Shown piece after piece: positions 26,782-36,581 of a stretch of DNA of 64,000 nucleotides. The stretch covers positions 9,525,023-9,589,022 of the forward strand of contig NZ_CM002285.1 in the NCBI RefSeq assembly GCF_000497445.1. Direction: 5' to 3'. Source of the DNA: Streptomyces roseochromogenus subsp. oscitans DS 12.976. Its GTDB lineage: Bacteria; Actinomycetota; Actinomycetes; Streptomycetales; Streptomycetaceae. Numbering within the stretch: the stretch's first letter is position 1; each line of letters opens with the position of its first letter. Made by a program: the position numbers and the translations under genes. The notes beneath the pieces were generated by a model. That model made no database searches. It saw only the letters and a program-made list of their open reading frames with translations, and was not told the origin of the DNA.

Positions 26782-27585
26782 TTACGGCTTGAGGAGTTCG
26801 GCCAGCATGGCACTGGTCGCTTGGTCAGCCGGAAGGAATGCCTCGAGTCGTAGTTCGGCGATGGTGACGTCGATAGCGGTGCCGAAATGGGTGAGCGTGG
26901 TGATGAGCGTTAGTTCCCTGCCGTCGGCCGGACCATGTGCCCGGAGGCGCAGCGGTACGGCGAAGCCGAGGTGGTGCGGTGACTCGCGCGGACGTGGTGG
27001 TGCCAGGTCGGTGAGTTCGGAGGCCAGGCGTTGGAGTTGGTCGTCTGGGTTGCGCACGCTCTCGGCCTGGATGCGGTCGATGATGTGCCACGCCCACTCG
27101 TCGAGGTTGACGATGCGTGGCGCAAGGCCCTGCGGATGCAGCAACACCCGGGGAACGCTCACCGGCGGTACGAGCAGATGCGGAGCCACACCGGCGGTGA
27201 GCGCGTGGAAGGCGGCGTTGGCCGAGACGAGGTCACCGTGCCGGTCGACGACCACCGCCGGGTACGGCAGGTGTCCGTGCAGGATCTGTTCGAGGGCGGT
27301 GCGAATCGGTTCGAGCTGGGGGTCGTCCAGGCGGGTCTGCGGGTAGACCGGTGCGAATCCGGCCTGAAGGAGGAGTTCATTGCGTTCGCGGATCGGCACC
27401 TCCAGGGATTCGGCGAGCCGGATGATCATTGATCGGCCGGGGGTCGACCGTCCGCTCTCGATGAAGCTGAGGTGCCGCTGCGTGGTTCCGGCGCGCATGG
27501 CCAGTTCCAGTTGACTGACGCGCCGCCGAGTGCGCCACTCACGCAACGCTCCGGCGAGCCCGCCCCTGGTCGATTCGCTGATCAC
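26782..27585 (-). CDS. XRE-type regulator with MmyB-like ligand-binding domain
   Basis: A 267-residue regulator. The N-terminal helix-turn-helix reads LREWRTRRRVSQLELAMRAG, then TTQRHLSFIESGRS and PGRSMIIRLAESLEVP. The rest matches the MmyB-like PAS-fold ligand-binding domain (PAVVVDRHGDLVSANAAFHA, LTHFGTAIDVTIAELRLEAF). The GTG at 27585 directly follows an AGAGAG run, and TACACA lies further upstream, so a leaderless or weakly led mRNA is likely. Divergent from the SnoaL/MDR pair 120 bp away, which it probably controls, as is common for this family next to dehydrogenase genes. Confidence 0.88.
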   Translation of the reverse strand: MISESTRGGLAGALREWRTRRRVSQLELAMRAGTTQRHLSFIESGRSTPGRSMIIRLAESLEVPIRERNELLLQAGFAPVYPQTRLDDPQLEPIRTALEQILHGHLPYPAVVVDRHGDLVSANAAFHALTAGVAPHLLVPPVSVPRVLLHPQGLAPRIVNLDEWAWHIIDRIQAESVRNPDDQLQRLASELTDLAPPRPRESPHHLGFAVPLRLRAHGPADGRELTLITTLTHFGTAIDVTIAELRLEAFLPADQATSAMLAELLKP

Positions 27586-27705
27586 CTCTCTTGTGTAACC
27601 CGATCGGCTGCCGATCCGCGATTCCCTGCGAGGAATTGCCGCGTGACGGCCGGCGCAGCACGGTTGTTGCCGCACGCCGACCATTCGCAACCGAGGGGAA
27701 CAGCC

Positions 27706-28128
27706 ATGGCTGACATTGACATCCACAACCTCACCGACCGCTACGTTGCCGTGTGGAACGAACCCGATGCGGAGCGACGTCGCGCCGCGATTCGCGGGCT
27801 GTGGTCCGTCGATGCGGTCCATGTGCTGCAGCCTCCCCAGGAGATCCTGCAGACCGCTGAAGGGCTGGGCTTTGACCGTCTCGTTTTGGAGGCGCGCGGG
27901 CACCACGCGTTGGAGTTCCGGGTGACGCGCGCCTACGAGGAGTTCGTCGCGCCGGGCACCTTCGTCTTCCGGTCGCGCGGCAACACCGACCGGCTCCACG
28001 ATGTCGTCAAGTTCAACTGGGAGATGGCGCCCCGGGACGGTGGTGAGGTCGCCGGCGGCGGGCTGGAGATCCTCATGCTCGGCCCGGACGGCCGCATCGT
28101 CAGCGACTACCAGTTCATCGAGGGATGA
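27706..28128 (+). CDS. SnoaL/NTF2-like protein
   Basis: A 140-residue protein with an NTF2/SnoaL-type alpha+beta cone fold pattern: ITDRYVAVWNEPDAERRRAA at the N terminus (here LTDRYVAVWNE), WSVDAVHV, then strands ending DGRIVSDYQFIEG. Such proteins are small-molecule isomerases, cyclases, hydrolases or simple ligand binders. The ATG follows GAGGGGA. Its stop overlaps the start of the next MDR gene (ATGA), showing translational coupling; the two presumably act on one substrate under the divergent XRE regulator. Confidence 0.82.
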   Translation: MADIDIHNLTDRYVAVWNEPDAERRRAAIRGLWSVDAVHVLQPPQEILQTAEGLGFDRLVLEARGHHALEFRVTRAYEEFVAPGTFVFRSRGNTDRLHDVVKFNWEMAPRDGGEVAGGGLEILMLGPDGRIVSDYQFIEG

Positions 28129-29165
28129 CGGCAATGATGGCAATGCTCCCATCGATGGTGCGCAGTTACCACGTCAGCACCGGCGGCGGTATCGATGGCC
28201 TGTCGCTGCGCACGCACGAACCACGCACACCCAGAAATGGGGAGGTCGCGGTCGCGGTCCACGCCACCTCGCTCAGCTTCCGCGAGCTTCTGGTACTACG
28301 GGGACAGTACGTGCTGCCCGTCAAACCGGGCGTCATACCGGTCTCGGACGGTGCCGGCGAGGTCGTCGCCGTCGGGCCGGATGTTCGGCGGGTGTGCCCA
28401 GGCGACCGCGTCACCGCCGCACTGTTCCCGCGGTGGCTGGACGGCCCGCTGGAACCGGCATACCTGCCGCAACTGGGTGGCTCGCTCGACGGAATGCTGA
28501 CCGAGCTGGCCATCCTCCCCGAGGAAGCCCTCGTGCCCATCCCCGACCATCTCTCCTACGCCGAGGCGGCAACTCTTCCCTGCGCCGCCGTCACGGCATG
28601 GAACGCCCTGACCGGCGACGGCCGCGGAATCCAGCGCGGACAGACCGTGCTGGCCACCGGATCCGGCGGCGTGTCGCTGTTCACGGTGCAGTTCGCCAAA
28701 CTCCTGGGCGCGAGAGTAATCGCTACGACAAGCCGCGCGGACAAGGAACAGCGCCTTCGCGATCTGGGAGCCGACGAGGTCATCAACCACCGCAACATCC
28801 CGAACTGGCACACGGCAACCCGCGAACTCACCGCCGGACGAGGGGTCGACCGCGTCGTCGATACCGCCGGAACGCTGGAGCAGTCGCTGAAGTCAGTCGC
28901 CGTCGACGGACATATTGCCCTCGTGGGGTCCGTCTCCGGCAACTGGCCACCGGTCGACCCTCGTCTGCTGTTCGGCGTCGCCGCTACGGTCCGGGCGTTG
29001 GCCGTCGGCAGTCGCGCTCAGTTCACCTCAATGAACAACTTCATCACCGCGCATCAGCTCCGACCAGTCCTCGACCAGGTGTTCCCGTTCGAAGAAGCCA
29101 TGGCAGCGTACCGGTACTACGAATCGGCCAGCCCGTTCGGAAAGGTGATCATCAAGATCAGATAG
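28125..29165 (+). CDS. NAD(P)-dependent zinc-free alcohol dehydrogenase (MDR)
   Basis: A 346-residue MDR protein: SFRELLVLRGQY and VIPVSDGAGEVVAVGPDV in the GroES-like half, YAEAATLPCAAVTAWNAL, then the Rossmann loop TGSGGVSLFTVQFAKLLG. It lacks the Cys/His catalytic zinc ligands of classical ADHs and resembles the zinc-independent alcohol dehydrogenase/quinone reductase branch. The start overlaps the SnoaL stop; the ATG at 28134 or 28140 could serve instead. A role in reducing a carbonyl or quinone is likely; substrate unknown. Confidence 0.88.
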   Translation: MTAMMAMLPSMVRSYHVSTGGGIDGLSLRTHEPRTPRNGEVAVAVHATSLSFRELLVLRGQYVLPVKPGVIPVSDGAGEVVAVGPDVRRVCPGDRVTAALFPRWLDGPLEPAYLPQLGGSLDGMLTELAILPEEALVPIPDHLSYAEAATLPCAAVTAWNALTGDGRGIQRGQTVLATGSGGVSLFTVQFAKLLGARVIATTSRADKEQRLRDLGADEVINHRNIPNWHTATRELTAGRGVDRVVDTAGTLEQSLKSVAVDGHIALVGSVSGNWPPVDPRLLFGVAATVRALAVGSRAQFTSMNNFITAHQLRPVLDQVFPFEEAMAAYRYYESASPFGKVIIKIR

Positions 29166-29299
29166 CCGGCGAGCATGCATGGTTGGGGGAGTCCCGCGCA
29201 CGCTCGGTCAACGGCAGACCAGTACGCGTCGTGCGAGCTGGATGATCTATCCCAAGGGCTGCCTTCGGAGACGAGAGCGAGGGTGTCGAAGATCGTTTT

Positions 29300-29745
29300 G
29301 TGACGAACAACCTAGACACCCTCGCGACCGCGCTCTACGCGACGACGGATGACCTGCTGAAGGAGCATCCCGGCCTGGCGCCTCGGCGTCCGCAGGTCGG
29401 GATCGCTCCCCGTCTGAGCCATGCGAACTGGTCACCCTCGCGATGATGCAGGCCGTGCTCGGCTTCACCTCCGAGGCCAAGTGGCTCCGCCACGCCTGAG
29501 CCCACCTGCGACACCTCTTTCCCTACCTGCCGCAGCAGCCCGGCTACAACAAGCGGCTACGCAAAGCCGCCGACCTCATGCGCCGGATCACCCGCATCCT
29601 GGCCATCAGCACCTCGATATGGAGCGACGACGTATGGGTCGTGGACTCCGCCCCGGTCGAGTGCGGATGCTCACGGGAGACCGTCAAACGCTCCGACTGG
29701 CCGGATGGGCCCAATACGGCTCCTGCGCCAGCCACAGGTTCATGA
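29300..29745 (+). pseudogene. IS982-family transposase remnant
   Basis: Starts at GTG with NNLDTLATALYATTDDLLKE, then needs a one-base correction near 29420 to read ELVTLAMMQAVLGFTSEAKW. A TGA in LRHA*AHLRHLF breaks it again. Continues KRLRKAADLMRRITRIL and VWVVDSAPVEC, shifts once more before GWAQYGSCASH and ends near 29745. This is the N-terminal half of an actinobacterial IS982-type transposase, with the C-terminal catalytic half deleted. Confidence 0.7.
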
Positions 29746-29824
29746 CTGTCTCCTTGGGTGCGGTCATTGATGCCGGGCCCGGTGTGGGCGATCCCGGGCC
29801 CGGCGATGGTGGGCGTGCTGGAAG

Positions 29825-30310
29825 TCAGTTGGCCATGTCGGCGAACTGGCCGGGCTGGTAGGCGCCTCCGGGGTTGCGCACGATCACGTTGAGCCGGTTG
29901 TTGGCGTTGATCATGGCGATCAGGGAGACCAGCGCGGCGATCTGGGCGTCGTCGTAGTGCTCGCGCACCCGGTTCCAGGTCTGCTCCGACACCGGCTGGC
30001 GGGTGTCGGCGATCCGGGTGCCTTCCTCGGTGAGCGCGAGTGCCGCGCGTTCGGCGTCGGTGAACACCGTGGACTCGTGCCAGGCGGCGACCAGGTGGAG
30101 CCGGGTCTGGTCTTCCCCGGCGGCCGTGGCGTCCTTGGTGTGGTAGTCGACGCAGAAGCCGCAGCCGTTGATCTGGCTGGCGCGCAGCATCACCAGGTTC
30201 TGGGTGGCCTGGGGCAGCGGCGAGTCGACGATCGCGAGGGCGACGTTGTAGATCCTCTTGGCGATCTTGGCGCCGAGGTCGTTGGCCAGCAGGTTGAATC
30301 GGGGTTCCAT
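29825..30310 (-). CDS. Carboxymuconolactone decarboxylase family (AhpD-like) protein
   Basis: A 161-residue CMD/AhpD-family protein. The peroxidatic CxxC motif is present (GCGFCVDYH, Cys50, Cys53 and His57), followed by the conserved helical segment LHLVAAWHESTVFTDAERAA and the late NANNRLNVIV. Such proteins act as alkylhydroperoxidases or thiol-disulfide reductases with a partner flavoprotein. GAGG precedes the ATG. It lies downstream of a paralogue (30394-30876), and both are divergent from an ECF41 sigma gene, the classic neighbour of CMD genes. Confidence 0.93.
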   Translation of the reverse strand: MEPRFNLLANDLGAKIAKRIYNVALAIVDSPLPQATQNLVMLRASQINGCGFCVDYHTKDATAAGEDQTRLHLVAAWHESTVFTDAERAALALTEEGTRIADTRQPVSEQTWNRVREHYDDAQIAALVSLIAMINANNRLNVIVRNPGGAYQPGQFADMAN

Positions 30311-30393
30311 GGTGTTTGTCCTCAACTCGTGGGTGTGGGTGCCGCGCGGGTCCTTCGCGCGGCATCTTGCGGATCGCCGGCGACGGTTGACGG

Positions 30394-30876
30394 CTAGCCG
30401 AGGCGGCCGGGCTCGTAGTCGCCGCCGCGCTGCCGGACGATGACGCTCATGCGGTTGGTCGCGTTGATCAGGGCGATGAGCATCACCAGCTCGGACAGTT
30501 GGTCGTCGTCGTAGTGCTTGGCGGCGTCCGTCCATGCCTCGTCGCTGACGCCGCCGGCCGCGTCGGCGATGCGGGTGCCTTCCTCGGTGAGCGCGAGTGC
30601 CGCGCGTTCGGCGTCGGTGAACACCGTGGACTCGTGCCAGGCGGCGACCAGGTGGAGGCGGGTGGCGCTCTCTCCGGCAGCCGCGGCGTTCTTGCTCCAT
30701 ACGTCGGTGGCGTAGCCGTCGCCGTTGATCTGGCTGGCCCGGAGCAGTACCAGCTTCTGGATCACAGCGGGCAGGCTGGACTCCTGGAGGATCGTCTTAC
30801 TCGCCGTTCCGAAGTGGGTAGCGGCCTTGGCTGCGGGAGCAGTCGGGTTGCTGAACAGATTCAAGCGAGCGGTCAC
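30394..30876 (-). CDS. CMD/AhpD-like paralogue lacking the active-site cysteines
   Basis: A 160-residue paralogue of the next gene with the same fold markers (LVLLRASQING, LHLVAAWHESTVFTDAERAA, INATNRMSVIV), but the redox centre is gone. Where the sister has CGFC and His, this protein has DGYA (about residues 53-56) and Trp. It should not be a peroxidase; a regulatory, binding or dead-enzyme role is possible. About 100 bp of its DNA (30566-30665) are almost identical to 30008-30107 in the sister, so the pair shows recent duplication or gene conversion. The ECF41-type promoter at 30920-30946 points at it. Confidence 0.9.
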   Translation of the reverse strand: MTARLNLFSNPTAPAAKAATHFGTASKTILQESSLPAVIQKLVLLRASQINGDGYATDVWSKNAAAAGESATRLHLVAAWHESTVFTDAERAALALTEEGTRIADAAGGVSDEAWTDAAKHYDDDQLSELVMLIALINATNRMSVIVRQRGGDYEPGRLG

Positions 30877-30919
30877 GGTGTACTCCTTGCTCGTCGTCGT
30901 TGGTCGAAGTCGAACAGGA

Positions 30920-30946
30920 GATGCCGGTGGCTGAAGCTGCGTGACA
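30920..30946 (-). promoter_or_regulatory. ECF41-type promoter of CMD-like genes
   Basis: On the minus strand TGTCACG (30940-30946) and CATC (30920-30923) are 16 nt apart, like the ECF41 consensus TGTCACA-N16-CGTC. The inverted repeat at 30957-30970 lies 10 nt upstream. The predicted start site is about 35 nt before the ATG at 30876. Confidence 0.75.
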
Positions 30947-30956
30947 GCGCGACGGT

Positions 30957-30970
30957 GTGACCCATGTCAC
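30957..30970. promoter_or_regulatory. GTGAC-N4-GTCAC repeat shared by two divergent ECF41 promoters
   Basis: A perfect inverted repeat placed exactly 10 nt from the -35 elements on both sides (30940-30946 minus, 30981-30987 plus). Identical in half-sites and spacing to 20263-20276. Probably a binding site for a co-regulator, or an extended element read by the sigma holoenzyme. Confidence 0.65.
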
Positions 30971-30980
30971 TGAGGGTGGA

Positions 30981-31007
30981 TGTCACGAAGCTGGCGGGGT
31001 CGGCATC
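30981..31007 (+). promoter_or_regulatory. ECF41-type promoter of second sigma gene
   Basis: TGTCACG (30981-30987), 16 nt, CATC (31004-31007). It points at the ECF41 gene starting at 31053, implying autoregulation. Confidence 0.75.
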
Positions 31008-31052
31008 TTGTGTGCGGTGCTAGGAAGATCCAGAACCGATGGGAGCCGGCGA

Positions 31053-31991
31053 GTGAGCGAGCGCAGTGACCGAACCGCGGAAGCCGTCGAGCCGCCCACG
31101 GACCGCGGCAGTGCGGATCGCGCCACCGAGACGTTCGTCGCCCACCGGAACCTGTTGTTCACCGTCGCCTACGAGATGCTCGGCTCGGCCGCCGACGCCG
31201 AGGACGTGCTGCAGGAGACCTGGATGCGATGGGTGAAGGTCGGCCAGGACGCCGTGCAAGACTCGCGTGCGTATCTGGTCCGCATCACCACCCGCCAGGC
31301 GCTGATGCGGCTGCGTTCGCTTCGCCGGCGCAAGGAGACCTACGTCGGCCCTTGGCTGCCCGAGCCGCTGCTGACCGCGCCCGACGTCGCCGAGGACGTC
31401 GAGCTGGCCGAGGGCGTCTCGATGGCGATGCTGCTGGTGCTGGAGACGCTCACGCCGACCGAGCGCGCGGTGTTCGTGCTGCGGGAGGTGTTCGGCCTCG
31501 AATACGACGAGATCGCCGAGGCCGTCGGCAAGAACCCGGTGACGGTCCGGCAGATCGCACACCGAGCGCGGAACCATGTCGCCGCGCGCCGACCACGCGG
31601 GGCCGTCTCCCAGGCCGAGAACCGCGCGGCCCTGCTGGCGTTCCGACGGGCAGTCGAAACCGGCGACCTGCAGAGTCTGCTCGACCTGCTCGCCCCGGAC
31701 GTCGTCTTCCTGAGCGACGGCGGCGGCCTCGTCCAGGCCGCGCTCTCGCCTGTCGTCGGCGCCGACCTTGTTGCCGGCCTGCTGACGGCGGGACTGGGCA
31801 GGATCGCAGGCTCCGCATCCGTGCAGCTGGCGCACGTCAACGGCCACCCGGCACTGATCGTCCGGATCGGCGGGCAGATCGAAGGCCTCCTGGCGGTGCG
31901 GACCGAGGACGGCCAGATCACCGGGCTGTACTTCGTCCGCAACCCCGAGAAGCTGTCGCGCCTCGAACAGGAGACCGCCCTGCGCCGCTAG
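31053..31991 (+). CDS. ECF41-type RNA polymerase sigma factor with SnoaL-like domain
   Basis: A 312-residue ECF sigma factor. Region 2 reads LLFTVAYEMLGSAADAEDVL and ETWMRW; region 4 reads LTPTERAVFVLREVFGLEYD and VTVRQIAHRARNHV. The C-terminal SnoaL-like domain keeps the ECF41 signature (LSDGGGLVQAA). GGGAG stands before the GTG at 31053; the open frame begins at 30957, upstream of the predicted transcript start, so that start is excluded. Divergent from CMD-like genes, the typical ECF41 target, and followed 65 bp later by the rox homologue, which may be co-transcribed. Confidence 0.92.
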   Translation: MSERSDRTAEAVEPPTDRGSADRATETFVAHRNLLFTVAYEMLGSAADAEDVLQETWMRWVKVGQDAVQDSRAYLVRITTRQALMRLRSLRRRKETYVGPWLPEPLLTAPDVAEDVELAEGVSMAMLLVLETLTPTERAVFVLREVFGLEYDEIAEAVGKNPVTVRQIAHRARNHVAARRPRGAVSQAENRAALLAFRRAVETGDLQSLLDLLAPDVVFLSDGGGLVQAALSPVVGADLVAGLLTAGLGRIAGSASVQLAHVNGHPALIVRIGGQIEGLLAVRTEDGQITGLYFVRNPEKLSRLEQETALRR

Positions 31992-32044
31992 CCCCCTGCC
32001 TCGCGGAGCGGGAAGCCTCACGGGCCGAATTTCCGTCTTGGTGA

Positions 32045-33484
<1,440 letters not shown>

Positions 33485-33597
33485 GCACGCACACCAGGCC
33501 CGAAGCCTCCCGAAAGCCCACCAGGCCCGCCGCCGACGGCGCTCAGTCGTCCAAATCCACGTGTGAAACAAGCCGGGCAACAGATAGCTTCACCCCA

Positions 33598-34008
33598 ATG
33601 ACAGCCATCCTGAACGATTCCATCCGGGCGCTGCTCGACGCGCCGATCCCCGCCGTCCTCGCCACGGTCAACCCGGACGGAAGCCCGCAGACGTCGGTGG
33701 TCTGGGTCGGCCGCGACGGAGACGACCTGCTCATCTCCACCGCCGCCGGCCGCCGCAAGGAACGCAACCTGCGCCGCGACCCCCGCGCCAGCCTGACCCT
33801 CTACGATCCGGCCGACCCGCTGCGCTACGCCGAGATACGCGGCCTCGCCACGATCACCGAGGACACCGGCCGGTCTCTCGCCGTCGTCCTCGCCGAACAG
33901 TACGAAGGTCCCGGCGCCGGCCAGGCGTACCTCGACCTGCCGGCAGAGGTTCTACGCGTTGTCGTCCGCATCAGCCCGACCAAACTGGTCGGTACCGCGA
34001 CCGGCTGA
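33598..34008 (+). CDS. PPOX-class flavin/F420-dependent protein
   Basis: A 136-residue split-barrel protein of the pyridoxamine-5'-phosphate-oxidase-like class: IPAVLATVNPDGSPQTSVVW opens the domain, then LLISTAAGRRKERNLRRDPR and RYAEIRGLATITED. Actinobacterial members usually bind F420 and reduce enones or quinones. No ribosome site precedes the ATG, but TAGCTT lies 7 nt upstream with TGTGAA 17 nt before it, so the gene probably has its own leaderless promoter. Downstream of rox on the same strand. Confidence 0.86.
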   Translation: MTAILNDSIRALLDAPIPAVLATVNPDGSPQTSVVWVGRDGDDLLISTAAGRRKERNLRRDPRASLTLYDPADPLRYAEIRGLATITEDTGRSLAVVLAEQYEGPGAGQAYLDLPAEVLRVVVRISPTKLVGTATG

Positions 34009-34076
34009 CCGATCATCACCGCACCGCCGTCACGACAGGGTCGCTGGTGTCGACAAACGATGGCGAGCTCAAGCGG

Positions 34077-34231
34077 TCAGCGCATCACTGCTGTTCAGGA
34101 GGTCAGCGTAGACCTCTGCCGGAGTGCGGTAGTCGTGGGTCTTGCGCGGACGGTGGTTGAGTTCGTGAGCGATGGCGTCCAGGTCGGCCTGGCTGAACCT
34201 GCGGAGGTCGGCGCCCTTGGGGAGGTATTGC
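34077..34231 (-). pseudogene. IS30-family transposase C-terminal remnant
   Basis: The minus strand reads YLPKGADLRRFSQADLDAIA and HELNHRPRKTHDYRTPAEVY before a TGA at 34077, the diagnostic C terminus of IS30-family transposases. Only about 50 codons remain, abutting the broken monooxygenase gene. Confidence 0.7.
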
Positions 34232-35336
34232 CCCCAATCGCCAGCTGGTTCGGCCGATGGTTCCGACGCTCGTCTCCATTCCGTTGAGGCCCAGCCTGCG
34301 CCCGAGGCTGACTCCTTGGCTGTAGATGGCGGCGCCCTCGGCGAGCCGGAGTTGCTCCCACGCTTGCAGGGCGGCGTCCGCGGACGGTGCTTGCTGCAGG
34401 GCGTGGAAGAGGGTGATGGCGTCGGCGGCCGCCTTTTCCGTGCTGGCGGCGGTGTGGGGCCGGACCACGAAGGCTGCGTCCCCGGTCAGCAGCGTCTGGT
34501 CGTTGCGCATCCTGATGACGCGGCCGTCGAGGATGGCTTGCAGGAAGGGCTCGCGGGTGTGTTCGACCAGCTCGCGCAGGGGCTGCGGCAGCGGTCAGTG
34601 CGCGCGAGCCAGGAGGTCGGTGCGGACCTGGGGCGCGATCAGCCCTGGTGGCAGCGAGAGTCCGTGGCCGATGCCGTTTCGGTCTGTGGTGATGCGCTCG
34701 AGTTCGGGTGCGTCGGCCCGGACGTACCAGACCCAGTTCATCCGGCGGCGGCCCGGTGTGGTCGTGCCGAAGTCGCCTGGGATGAAGGAGCACAGGAACT
34801 GGGTGCGGTTTCCGTCGTAGAAGCTGAACCGGTCGCGGAAGCGCGCGGCCAACTCCTGTGGGAGGTCGGCTTCGTCGATGACTCCGCGGTAGGCGACGTA
34901 ACCGCCAGGCCCACCGCGTGCGCGGCATCGCCGACGTGGATGGTGGCTCCGGCAGGTACGGGCGTGAGCGCGGTCACCGGCTGCCCGTCGTGGTAGCGCT
35001 CGGCGGGCAGCGCATCCCGCAGGGCCTTGTAGATCGTTCCCCAAGAGATCATCTGCTGCCGCATCGGCATGACGCGGATGTTCCCGTCCTTGGTGAAGAA
35101 CTGCCGGTGGGTGACGGGAACGCTGACCTGGTTGGGGTCGACGCGGTGAACTCGCTGAGGAACCAGGCAACGCTCGGTTGCAGCACGATGCCGGCGCCGC
35201 GGTCGTCGGGGCGGCCTGTGGAGCGTTCCCAGACGTGGACGTTCAGTCCGAGTTCGGTGAGCGCGACCGCGTGGAACAGGCCGCCGAGCGACCCGCCAAC
35301 GATGCCGACCGTCGAGATGTCGGGTGGTGCGGTCAC
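34232..35336 (-). pseudogene. FAD-dependent monooxygenase pseudogene
   Basis: Begins at GTG 35336 with the FAD motif STVGIVGGSLGGLFHAVALT and VWERSTGRPDDRGAGIVL. The coding sequence then jumps frame at least three times: near 35160 (QQMISWGTIYKALRDALPAE), near 34920 (GYVAYRGVIDEADLPQ, FLCSFIPGDFGTTTPGRRRM) and near 34590 (LLTGDAAFVVRPHTAASTEK, which holds the late GD FAD motif). It is cut off at the IS30 scrap. Its start overlaps the stop of the DsbA-like gene (GTGA), so the two were once a translationally coupled pair. Confidence 0.8.
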
Positions 35337-35640
35337 AGTGAGCACACTCCTTCTTCGCACGTGGCCCCGGCCGGGGGCGCGGTGGCCTGTTGTTCCAGGG
35401 CTTCGACGAGTTGCTCGACCTTGACCGCGCCGTTGATGGCCCGGTCGCCCAGGATGAACAGCGGTACGCCGCGCAGCCCCAGCTCTTCGGCGAGTTCCTC
35501 TTCCTCGCGTACGGCCGTCTCCAGCGCCGGGTCGCCCAGGCGGTCCGCGACGCCGATGTCTGCCGTGCGGATGCCGTGCCGGGCCGCGGTGATGGGGCCG
35601 ATCGTGGTGACGCACGGCATGGAGTCGCACACGTGCCCGC
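35333..35640 (-). pseudogene. DsbA/FrnE-family oxidoreductase, 3' part
   Basis: The frame reads ADIGVADRLGDPALETAVRE, EELAEELGLRGVPLFILGDR and AINGAVKVEQLVEALEQQA, the C-terminal half of a DsbA-like FrnE protein (thioredoxin fold; cis-Pro in GVPLF). The N-terminal half with the CxxC is missing and unrelated sequence precedes it. FrnE-like proteins commonly sit with flavin monooxygenases in aromatic polyketide clusters, which fits its coupled neighbour. Confidence 0.7.
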
Positions 35641-35704
35641 ACAGCGCGTTGAAGCAGGAAGCCCCCGGAAGGGTCAGAGGACCCAGACCGGAAATCCTGG
35701 ACTT

Positions 35705-35960
35705 TAGGCCGGGGAGCACGTCAGGGGTCGGCTCCTGATCACGCTGGTGCACCTGTGGTTGGGGCTGCCGCGCGCCGCGCTGGCCGAGTTGTACGGAGTG
35801 GACCGCTCCACCGTGTCCGGAGCGATCCGGGAGGTCCGCCGCTGCTCGCGGCCCGCGGCTTTGCGGTGCCCGATCGGCCTGGGGTGCGGCTGCACACGCT
35901 GGAGGGCCTGTTCGCCTGCGCCGATGCGGTGGTGTGGACGTGCTGTTGCACCGGCTGATC
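35705..35960 (+). pseudogene. IS5-like (HTH/DDE) transposase N-terminal remnant
   Basis: The frame reads LLITLVHLWLGLPRAALAEL and YGVDRSTVSGAIREVR, then shifts to LLAARGFAVPDRPGVRLHTL and EGLFACADA. This is the N-terminal HTH portion of a common Streptomyces IS5-group transposase; the catalytic domain is absent. Confidence 0.65.
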
Positions 35961-36534
35961 AGTCGTGGCACCGACTGCGGACGAGTTCAATCGCCGTGCG
36001 AGCGACCTGGTCGAAGGGCTCGATCGTGCCGGCGGCTCGGCACAGTACGTGGGCACCTTGGAGCAGGGTGATCAGGGTCGTGGCCAGGTCGGCGGCGTCG
36101 CCGGGTGGCAGGCCGCTGGTGGTGAGTCGCTCGGCGAGCTGGTCGGCCCAGGAGGCGAAAGCGGTCGCCGCGACCTGCCTCAGCGTGTCGTCGTCTGCGT
36201 CCGTGCCAACGGTGACGGCTGCGACGGCGCAGCCGCCGCCGCAGGCCGACTCCTGCACGACGGACCGCACGGCCGCGAGGAAGGCTTCGACGGTGTGCTG
36301 AGGGCTCTCGGCCGGCAGTTCGGCGAGGTGGGCACAAACGTCGTGTCCGTAGCGTGTGGCGGCTTCGGCGACGAGTTGGGCCTTGCCGCCAGGGAAGTGA
36401 TGGTAGATGGCACCGCGCGCGGCGCCGCTGTCGCGCAGGACCTCGGTGAACGACATCCCGGCGACGCCGCGGCACCGCAACGCCTCTACTGTCGCCTCGA
36501 TCATCCGGGTACGTGTGTCGCTCGACACCGGCAT
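35959..36534 (-). CDS. TetR/AcrR family transcriptional regulator
   Basis: A 191-residue TetR protein of the YcdC/AcrR-LmrA type: TRTRMIEATVEALRCRGVAG, MSFTEVLRDSGAARGAIYHH and FPGGKAQLVAEA form the DNA-binding domain. The C-terminal part contains a Cys-rich ESACGGGCAVAA. Divergent from the tautomerase gene, with a perfect 20-bp palindrome between them at 36582-36601, almost certainly its operator. Confidence 0.92.
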   Translation of the reverse strand: MPVSSDTRTRMIEATVEALRCRGVAGMSFTEVLRDSGAARGAIYHHFPGGKAQLVAEAATRYGHDVCAHLAELPAESPQHTVEAFLAAVRSVVQESACGGGCAVAAVTVGTDADDDTLRQVAATAFASWADQLAERLTTSGLPPGDAADLATTLITLLQGAHVLCRAAGTIEPFDQVARTAIELVRSRCHD

Positions 36535-36581
36535 CTCCCACCTTGACTAGTACGGGCATCCTACTGCAGGCTGAGTTCACG

